Of a stretch of DNA of 64,000 bases, positions 58,286 through 64,000 are shown piece by piece. The stretch lies in the NCBI RefSeq assembly GCF_003691365.1, contig NZ_CP033087.1, forward strand, positions 882,501 through 946,500, written 5' to 3'. The translations under genes were made by a program, and so were the position numbers. The DNA is from Commensalibacter melissae. Lineage in GTDB: Bacteria; Pseudomonadota; Alphaproteobacteria; Acetobacterales; Acetobacteraceae. Within the stretch, counting starts at the first letter, position 1. Every line of letters starts with the position of its first letter. A model generated the notes under the pieces. The model was not told the DNA's origin, ran no database searches, and saw nothing but the letters and a program-made list of their open reading frames with translations.

Positions 58286-60127
58286 TTATGCTAATGCGGC
58301 TGCAATACGTTTTGCAAATAATGTTGGATCAGATGGCATTTCCCCATCCTGTATTTTTGCAAGATCAAGCAGTATAAATGCAGCTTCATCTATATTCTCG
58401 CCTGAATTTACTTTCTTGATTAAAGATTTGATTAAATTATGATTTGGATTAATTTCCAGCACAGGTGGGGCTGAAGGAATTGAGCGATCGTTACGACGCA
58501 TTAAACGTTGCATTTGTAAATCGGGTCCGTCCTCTTTTGCAGCCAAAATTACAGGACTGTCAACAAGGCGTGTCGTCATGCGAGCATCCGTAATTTTGTC
58601 TTTCAAACTTTCCATCAAAGTTTTTAAAAGTTTTTCTTCTTCCTCGCTGTTGGATCTTTCCTCTTTTCCCATAAGTTTATCGAGATCTTCCTTGGCACGG
58701 GTAATGCTGCGTAAAGGTTTTTCCTCAAATTTTCCAAAACGATCAGGCCAGAAAGCATCCACGGGATCAGTGAATAATAAAACCTCGATTCCTTGTGCCT
58801 TGAAACCTTCAAGATGAGGTGAAGTTTTTAAGACTTCAAGGGAATCTCCAGCCAAGAAATAGATGGCCTCCTGATTTTCTTTCATACGTTCCACATAGTC
58901 GGAAAGACTTGTCAAACCATCAACGGTAGATGAATAGAATCTTGAGATTTTGGCAATTGTATCATTATTTTCATTGGGTTCCCAAAGTCCTTCTTTAAAA
59001 ATTGCCCCGAAAAGTTCCCAAAACTTTGTATATTTTTCTTTATCTTCCGAAAGTTTTTTTAATTCACTGATCACACGGTTAACAAGGTTCTTACGAATAC
59101 GTGCAAGAACGGGTGTATTTTGTAGCATTTCCCTAGATACATTTAGGGGAAGATCTTCAGTATCCACAATCCCCTGAATGAAACGTAACCAAGGTGGAAG
59201 CATGTCCGCTTCATCTGTAATAAACATACGGCGCACATGCAATCGTACCTTGCTTTTTCTTTCTTGATCGACTGGTGCGAATGGAGAAACCATTCCGGGA
59301 ATAAATAACAAAGAAGTAAATTCAATCACGCCTTCAGCATGCCATAAAAGCGTAGCCAATGGTTTGTCAAATAAATGGGTTACATGACGATAGAATTCAT
59401 CTAGTTGTTCATCGGATATATCGCCACGTGGTTTTGTCCAGATTGCTTGACCTTCATTGGCGGATGTTTCTTTGTCATCCTGTTTAATCGTAATGGGCCA
59501 GGCAATATGATCTGCCCATTTACGGATAATATTCTCCAGTCGCATGCTTTCCAAATATTCTTCAGCATCTTTTTTAATATGAAGAATAACATCTGTACCA
59601 GGTGTATTTCTTGTTGAGGAAGCGATACTATATTTACCTTTACCTTCAGAGTTCCATGCCCAGGCTTCATCCGATCCGGCACGTCGTGAAATTACCTCAA
59701 CTTTATCCGCCACCATGAAGGCTGAATAAAATCCAACACCAAATTGACCGATGAGGTTAACACGATCTTCGGGTTTGGCATCCTTAAGCTGTTTTTCAAA
59801 CGCTCTTGTTCCTGATTTTGCAATGGTTCCGAGATTTTGGATCATCTCATCTTTACTCATACCGAGACCATCATCACTGATCGTTAATAAATTTCCCTTT
59901 TTATCAACGGTTAAAATTATTTGGGGTTTATCGGGCAAGGCAACTGTTTGATTGGTAAGCGATTCAAAACGTCTTCTATCCAATGCATCTGCAGAATTGG
60001 CAATTAATTCTCTTAAAAAAATTTCTCTCTCTGAATAAAGTGCATGAACAACCAGATCCATAAGGCGTTCAACTTCTGCACTAAAATTGTGTTGTTCTTC
60101 AGCATGCGTAGATGTTGCATCACTCAT
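58286..60127 (-). CDS. htpG: Chaperone HtpG (Hsp90)
   Basis: 613 residues from ATG 60127 (MSDATST). The frame runs back to 60217, but the extra 30 residues are unlike the family and lie in AT-rich DNA. The N-terminal GHKL ATPase domain has ELIANSADALDRRRF (Glu and Asn of the ATP site), DDGLGMSKDEMIQNLGTIAKSGT in parts and GQFGVGFYSAFMVADKV. The middle domain has the catalytic-loop Arg region (LNVSREMLQ), and the C-terminal dimerisation domain follows. It folds or protects client proteins under stress. No clear sigma-32 promoter was recognised. Confidence 0.96.
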   Translation of the reverse strand: MSDATSTHAEEQHNFSAEVERLMDLVVHALYSEREIFLRELIANSADALDRRRFESLTNQTVALPDKPQIILTVDKKGNLLTISDDGLGMSKDEMIQNLGTIAKSGTRAFEKQLKDAKPEDRVNLIGQFGVGFYSAFMVADKVEVISRRAGSDEAWAWNSEGKGKYSIASSTRNTPGTDVILHIKKDAEEYLESMRLENIIRKWADHIAWPITIKQDDKETSANEGQAIWTKPRGDISDEQLDEFYRHVTHLFDKPLATLLWHAEGVIEFTSLLFIPGMVSPFAPVDQERKSKVRLHVRRMFITDEADMLPPWLRFIQGIVDTEDLPLNVSREMLQNTPVLARIRKNLVNRVISELKKLSEDKEKYTKFWELFGAIFKEGLWEPNENNDTIAKISRFYSSTVDGLTSLSDYVERMKENQEAIYFLAGDSLEVLKTSPHLEGFKAQGIEVLLFTDPVDAFWPDRFGKFEEKPLRSITRAKEDLDKLMGKEERSNSEEEEKLLKTLMESLKDKITDARMTTRLVDSPVILAAKEDGPDLQMQRLMRRNDRSIPSAPPVLEINPNHNLIKSLIKKVNSGENIDEAAFILLDLAKIQDGEMPSDPTLFAKRIAAALA

Positions 60128-60240
60128 TTTCACTTGTAAGCCTTTATCATATTTATGGGTTAAAATTAAATTTGAATTAATTATATAACAAAATAAACTG
60201 GAAATTAACGAAGACAATTAATAATTTTTTTTGGTAACAA

Positions 60241-61095
60241 TTAAATTTTTAAAAATTCTTTCCATTGGCTGGTAATCATAATCAGAAATTCAGTCATAAT
60301 TTTTTGAATTCTAAAAAAATTTTCATTGAGTTGGAAACATTCTTCATTCAAATACAATTTTTTATTTATTTCAATTTGTAAAACATGAATATTTTTAAAA
60401 GGATTTCCATAATGACTGGTAATATACCCTCCTGCATAAGGTATATTTTTTTTCACTGTTAAGCCTTTTGATTGAAAATATCTAGCAGTCTGGTTTATTA
60501 ACAGCGGGCAACAGCTTTTTGAAAAATTGTCCCCTAATATTATATCTGCAAAGGCAGGGGTTTGGATGCGTGGGGATGGCATTGAATGTACATCGAGGAT
60601 GATGCCTCCATTAAAACGATTTTTAAAGTTATGAATGAAATTTTTAATTTGTTGATGATAGGAAAACCAATAATTTTGAATTAGTTTTTCAATATGAGTA
60701 AATGAAAGATAATATTTGAAAATAACTTTTCCTGAATTACTGATTTTATGAACTGTTCCAATTCCGTTTTTTACCCGAGCGGATTCTGTATCACACCATG
60801 GGGGAAGTTGTTCTTTGAACATTTTTGGATCAAGTTCCCATGCCCATCGATTGAGATCACAGAAAATACGGGATAATTCTGCATTTAACAAACTTCCACC
60901 ATAATTAGATACATGATGAAAAAGTTCATGGACAAAACTGTCTTCACTCTTGCGTAATTCATCCAAGGGTAATCTTGTTAGTTCAAGCAAATTCTGTGGA
61001 TAGAATTGTCCAGAATGAGGTGAGCTGACTAAAAACGGTAAAACATTACCATCAGGTTTCTGTAAACGATATATTTTTGTTTTATGAATTGGCAC
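60241..61095 (-). CDS. N-formylglutamate amidohydrolase family protein
   Basis: 284 residues from GTG 61095. It matches the FGase family (PF05013). Blocks visible are FLVSSPHSGQFYP near the N-terminus, ELSRIFCDLNRWAWELD, and IILDVHSMPS followed by DIILGDNFSKSCC. These carry the His/Asp/Glu residues expected for a zinc amidohydrolase. YAGGYITSHYGNP and VLQIEINKKLYLNE are also typical. Family members hydrolyse N-formylglutamate in histidine degradation or related N-formyl amino acids. No other hut gene is nearby, so the true substrate is uncertain. The gene is downstream-oriented toward htpG and may be co-transcribed upstream of it. Confidence 0.85.
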   Translation of the reverse strand: MPIHKTKIYRLQKPDGNVLPFLVSSPHSGQFYPQNLLELTRLPLDELRKSEDSFVHELFHHVSNYGGSLLNAELSRIFCDLNRWAWELDPKMFKEQLPPWCDTESARVKNGIGTVHKISNSGKVIFKYYLSFTHIEKLIQNYWFSYHQQIKNFIHNFKNRFNGGIILDVHSMPSPRIQTPAFADIILGDNFSKSCCPLLINQTARYFQSKGLTVKKNIPYAGGYITSHYGNPFKNIHVLQIEINKKLYLNEECFQLNENFFRIQKIMTEFLIMITSQWKEFLKI

Positions 61096-61158
61096 AAAAT
61101 AACCTTGCTAACGGAAAAAAAAGAATGATTTTATATAAAATATTTTATTTTTTTGCAT

Positions 61159-61186
61159 TTGACCACTTGCGCTTTTAAACTAAGAT
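61159..61186 (+). promoter_or_regulatory. Probable promoter of tRNA-Val(GAC)
   Basis: TTGACC (61159-61164) and TAAGAT (61181-61186) with a 16-base spacer, 31 bases before the mature tRNA. Confidence 0.5.
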
Positions 61187-61217
61187 GTGTATCAAGCAGT
61201 TTATCAAACGTTAAGAT

Positions 61218-61292
61218 GGGCGCATAGCTCAGCGGGAGAGCACTACCTTGACATGGTAGGGGTCACAGGTTCAATCCCTGTTGCGCCCACCA
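61218..61292 (+). tRNA. tRNA-Val(GAC)
   Basis: Acceptor GGGCGCA pairs with TGCGCCC (61282-61288), discriminator A, CCA encoded at 61290-61292. The anticodon stem CTACC/GGTAG holds loop TTGACAT, anticodon GAC. With the UAC isoacceptor at 33844 the window holds two valine tRNAs. Confidence 0.97.
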
Positions 61293-61423
61293 TCTTATCA
61301 TAACCGTGAAAAAAACTAATCATCATTCAAAAATTATTGTCTTTCGTTTTTACGTATAATCATCATAATTTACCTGTATAATTTAAAAAACATCTAAAAT
61401 TTCCTGTTTGTGTATTGGATAAA

Positions 61424-62035
61424 ATGATGATTAATAATATTTATTGTGTTGGCAGAAATTTTGCTGAACATGCAAAAGAATTGGGAAATCAAATCGAATC
61501 TGTCCCCGTAATTTTTAGTAAACCCAATACCTCCTTGGTAGAGGGAGATTCAATTATCCTACCTGATTTTTCACAGGATATTCATTATGAAACAGAAATT
61601 GTATTAAAGATTTCCCAGGATGGTTTTAAAATTTCGGAGAACAAAGCCGAAAATTATTATGATGAAATCGCTCTTGGCCTTGATTTGACGGCTAGAGACC
61701 TGCAAACAGCATTGAAAGAGAAAAAATTACCCTGGTTTTTGGCAAAGGGTTTTAAAGATTCCTGTTACCTTTCCTCTTTTGTAAAAAAGGAACTGTTATC
61801 TCATCCTATTTGCTTTTCAATGAAATTAAATGGAAAAGAGCGTCAGAGAGGTAATAGCAATAACATGATATTTAATTTCAGCAAGATTATATCCTATATT
61901 AGCCAGTTTGTTCCATTAAAAAAATCAGATGTGATTTTCACTGGTACGCCAAAGGGTGTAGGCAAACTGAAATCTGGGGATCAAATATCACTCTTTTTGC
62001 AGGAAAATGAAATTGCTATAGTGAAAGTAAAATAA
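61424..62035 (+). CDS. Fumarylacetoacetate hydrolase family protein (FAHD1-like)
   Basis: 203 residues from ATG 61424. TTG 61415 and ATG 61427 also fit. Compact FAH-fold protein lacking the N-terminal domain of true fumarylacetoacetase. It starts NNIYCVGRNFAEHAKELGN, with the substrate-lid and metal-site blocks PVIFSKPNTSLVEGD and HYETEIVLKI (metal Glu residues). GLDLTARDLQ, PWFLAKGFKDSC and VIFTGTPKGVGKLKSGD follow. Relatives act as acylpyruvases or oxaloacetate decarboxylases, and the substrate here is not determined. It stands alone between tRNA-Val and the lytic transglycosylase gene. Confidence 0.88.
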   Translation: MMINNIYCVGRNFAEHAKELGNQIESVPVIFSKPNTSLVEGDSIILPDFSQDIHYETEIVLKISQDGFKISENKAENYYDEIALGLDLTARDLQTALKEKKLPWFLAKGFKDSCYLSSFVKKELLSHPICFSMKLNGKERQRGNSNNMIFNFSKIISYISQFVPLKKSDVIFTGTPKGVGKLKSGDQISLFLQENEIAIVKVK

Positions 62036-62104
62036 TTACATAATTTTTAATTAAAATTATTTGGTAAGCCAATGTATTTTAATCGACATAAAAGGGTAAT
62101 AGCG

Positions 62105-63106
62105 ATGAGGCGAAGACAATTTTTGGCAAATTCTATTGGCACAGCAGTTATGGCAGTTGGAAGTGGAAAATTTGTTTTTTCGAATATACCCGCTTTTGCG
62201 AGATCATCATCCGAATATAAATCCTTTCTTTTCAATATATATCAACAGGCTGTTCAGCTAGGATTCAATGCCTCTATTATGAGGCATGCTTTGAATTATT
62301 CTTTACCGAATAAAAAAGTGATTGAACTTGATCATAAACAGCCAGAATTTGTCATGACATGGCAACAATATTACAAAAAAGTCATAACAGTAGAAAAAAT
62401 AGAACAAGGTCGCAATAAATTTCATGAAATTCAAACGTTTTTGACTGCCCTTTGGCAGAGTTATGAAGTTGATCCTTCTATACTTGTTGGAATATGGGGA
62501 ATAGAATCCTTTTATGGCAAATTTCTCGGAAAATTTAATGTTATTGATGCTTTGGCAACTTTGGCTTATGAAGGTAGAAGAGCTAAATTTTTCAAAATTG
62601 AGCTCATGAATGCATTAAGAATTCTTAATCATAGAAATATCAATCCCGAAAATATGATGGGCAGTTATGCTGGTGCAATGGGCCAGCCCCAATTTATGCC
62701 CAGTGCATATTTACGGTATGCGGTTGATTTTTCAGGAAACGGTCATCCAAATATTTGGACAAATGAAAAAGATGTACTGGCTTCGATTGCCAATTATCTG
62801 AAGAAAAATGGTTGGCATGGATCTGAATCCTGGGGACAAAAAATTTTATTGCCAAATGATTTCAATGGTTCATATATCGGACATAGTGTTTCAAAAACAC
62901 TTGGTGAATGGAAATTAATGGGCGTTAAGCGATTAGATGGTTCGGATTTTTCCCGTCTGGATATTTATGGCAGTATTTTGAAACCGGATGAGAAAAATAA
63001 TAATGGTTTTATGATTTATCATAATTTTAATGTAATACGCCGCTACAACCCTTCGGATTATTATGCACTTGCAGTCGGATTGCTGGGAGATGCGATGATT
63101 GCATAA
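62105..63106 (+). CDS. Lytic murein transglycosylase (MltB-like, SLT family 3), Tat signal
   Basis: 333 residues from ATG 62105, supported by AAAAGGG eight bases upstream. The in-frame ATG at 62072 adds 11 residues. The N-terminus MRRRQFLANS plus a hydrophobic stretch ending AFA looks like a twin-arginine signal peptide, so the enzyme would be exported folded to the periplasm. The catalytic domain has Glu134 in WGIESFYGKFLG, then DALATLAYEGRRAKFF and GSYAGAMGQPQFMPSAYLRYAVDF in parts, diagnostic of MltB. It cleaves the glycan backbone of peptidoglycan to make anhydro-muropeptides. It is followed 68 bases later by an RlpA-like gene, a second glycan-cleaving enzyme, suggesting a cell-wall pair. 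Confidence 0.92.
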   Translation: MRRRQFLANSIGTAVMAVGSGKFVFSNIPAFARSSSEYKSFLFNIYQQAVQLGFNASIMRHALNYSLPNKKVIELDHKQPEFVMTWQQYYKKVITVEKIEQGRNKFHEIQTFLTALWQSYEVDPSILVGIWGIESFYGKFLGKFNVIDALATLAYEGRRAKFFKIELMNALRILNHRNINPENMMGSYAGAMGQPQFMPSAYLRYAVDFSGNGHPNIWTNEKDVLASIANYLKKNGWHGSESWGQKILLPNDFNGSYIGHSVSKTLGEWKLMGVKRLDGSDFSRLDIYGSILKPDEKNNNGFMIYHNFNVIRRYNPSDYYALAVGLLGDAMIA

Positions 63107-63174
63107 AATGATTGTTTTTTTGTAATATAAATATAAAATAACAAAATATTAATTTCGTGAATTTGTATTATATC

Positions 63175-64000
63175 GTGAAAAAATATTTATTTTCTCTATT
63201 GTTGATAAGTATAGTCTGTTGTACCAAGGAAGAAAAACCGTTGCAACCAGCTCAGATTCACTATGTGGTTGGTCAACCTTATCAGGTTGGGGAACAATGG
63301 TATTATCCAGAGGAAAATTTTTCCTATCATGCAACAGGTTTGGCAGTTATATCCAAAAATCAGAAAGATAAAGTGACAGCTGATGGGGAATATTATGACC
63401 CGCAACGTATGACAGGAGCACATCCCACATTGCAATTACCGAGTATTATAAAAGTTCGCAATGTTGACAATGGTAGGGAAATTTCAATTCGTTTAAATGA
63501 TCGTCCATCATCTTATCCTTTAAGATTGTTGGAATTGACGCCAAAAGCTGGTGAATTGTTAGGAATTTCAAACGGGCAAACAGTGAAAATCGAAATTGTT
63601 GAGGAAGAAAATCAAAGCCAAAATCTTGCTTTTGAAATGCCCAATGGTCCGCAAACGGAAATGAAAGTTAACACTGCGCCTTTGGATACAATCATGGTTG
63701 AAAATCTGAATGGCAAATCAAGCGAAAATAATGCGAAAAAAAAATCAGATCCCACTTTCCAAAAAGCATTAAATTCTTCATTAATATTAAAAGATTTGCC
63801 CGTCACTTTTACGCAAGGTCAAATTACAGGGGGGCAAATATGGATTGATTGTGGCTCTTTCACCTTGCGAATTTATGCTAATAAATTGGCGGCACGTATT
63901 GGTGGGAGAGTGATCTATAGTTTTGAAGGAGGGCGCAGAATATTGCATGTTCGTTCTGGTCCCTATCAATCAGTCGAAAGTGCTGATCAAAATCTTGATT
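63175..64000 (+). CDS. rlpA: RlpA-like septal lytic transglycosylase with SPOR domain, 3' end outside window
   Basis: Open from GTG 63175 to the window end (275 codons). GTG 63157 is an alternative start. The N-terminal hydrophobic segment ends IVCC and may be a lipoprotein or secretion signal, though the lipobox is not canonical. The double-psi beta-barrel region reads TADGEYYDPQRMTGAHPTL and later SIRLNDR. Glu72, His83 and Asp109 are spaced as Glu120, His131 and Asp157 of Pseudomonas aeruginosa RlpA (numbers recalled). The usual ASWYG motif is missing. A linker of ~100 residues leads to a SPOR domain beginning IWIDCGSF, which would target denuded glycan at the septum. Confidence 0.85.
   Translation, partial: MKKYLFSLLLISIVCCTKEEKPLQPAQIHYVVGQPYQVGEQWYYPEENFSYHATGLAVISKNQKDKVTADGEYYDPQRMTGAHPTLQLPSIIKVRNVDNGREISIRLNDRPSSYPLRLLELTPKAGELLGISNGQTVKIEIVEEENQSQNLAFEMPNGPQTEMKVNTAPLDTIMVENLNGKSSENNAKKKSDPTFQKALNSSLILKDLPVTFTQGQITGGQIWIDCGSFTLRIYANKLAARIGGRVIYSFEGGRRILHVRSGPYQSVESADQNLD

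Noticed and set aside
60128-60217. N-terminal extension of HtpG
   Set aside because: The 30 extra residues are encoded by AT-rich leader DNA and do not match Hsp90 proteins. The ATG at 60127 fits.

Overview
The window comes from an AT-rich alphaproteobacterial chromosome. Gene content and order (tig-clpP-clpX-lon-hupB-tRNAs-nuo, nuoN-birA-coaX-rnj-proS-lolCD-dnaE, a SufR-led suf operon) together with the protein sequences point to a low-GC member of the Acetobacteraceae, for example a Commensalibacter-like insect-associated lineage. That placement is inferred from memory of families and was not tested by search. No phage, insertion sequence, CRISPR array, rRNA or plasmid-type gene was seen. 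This is core housekeeping chromosome.

Layout. 1-9.1 kb: 3' end of a MerR-type regulator, tRNA-Pro(GGG), AI-2E-type membrane protein and oligopeptidase B (minus), UDP-galactopyranose mutase, formyl-THF deformylase, a Nudix protein (minus), and an Atm1-type ABC exporter. 9.2-12.6 kb: rpmB and a monocistronic fusA, each followed by a hairpin terminator, then a decayed GNAT acetyltransferase pseudogene. 12.6-17.2 kb: GlsB-type membrane protein, a PEP carboxylase homologue with altered active-site motifs, and a DUF445 protein. 17.3-23.1 kb: Fe-S assembly operon sufR-sufB-sufC-sufD-sufS-sufT behind a promoter carrying an IscR-like palindrome. 23.1-26.9 kb: DEAD-box helicase, an orphan membrane protein, the NAD(P)HX repair enzyme and tRNA-Leu(UAG). 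27-34 kb: proteostasis cluster tig, clpP, clpX, lon, then hupB and tRNA-Val(UAC) and tRNA-Asp. 34.3-47.3 kb: complex I operon nuoA-L plus nuoN, with no nuoM. 47.3-58.2 kb: birA, coaX, rnj, proS, lolC, lolD, dnaE, panB. 58.3-64 kb: htpG and an N-formylglutamate amidohydrolase-like gene (minus), tRNA-Val(GAC), an FAH-family enzyme, a Tat-type MltB-like lytic transglycosylase, and the 5' part of an RlpA-like lytic transglycosylase that runs off the end.

How the parts fit. The suf operon makes Fe-S clusters that the Nuo subunits (B, E, F, G, I) need. The Atm1-type exporter may link to the same chemistry. Trigger factor, ClpXP, Lon and HtpG form the protein-quality set. birA and coaX/panB serve biotin and CoA metabolism.

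The strongest oddity is the clean absence of nuoM: nuoL and nuoN are complete and only 26 bases apart. Other points worth attention are the sufR operator, an inverted repeat enclosing the likely hupB promoter, an operator-like palindrome ahead of lon, a 19-codon mini-ORF coupled to nuoJ, and the substituted active-site motifs of the PEPC homologue.
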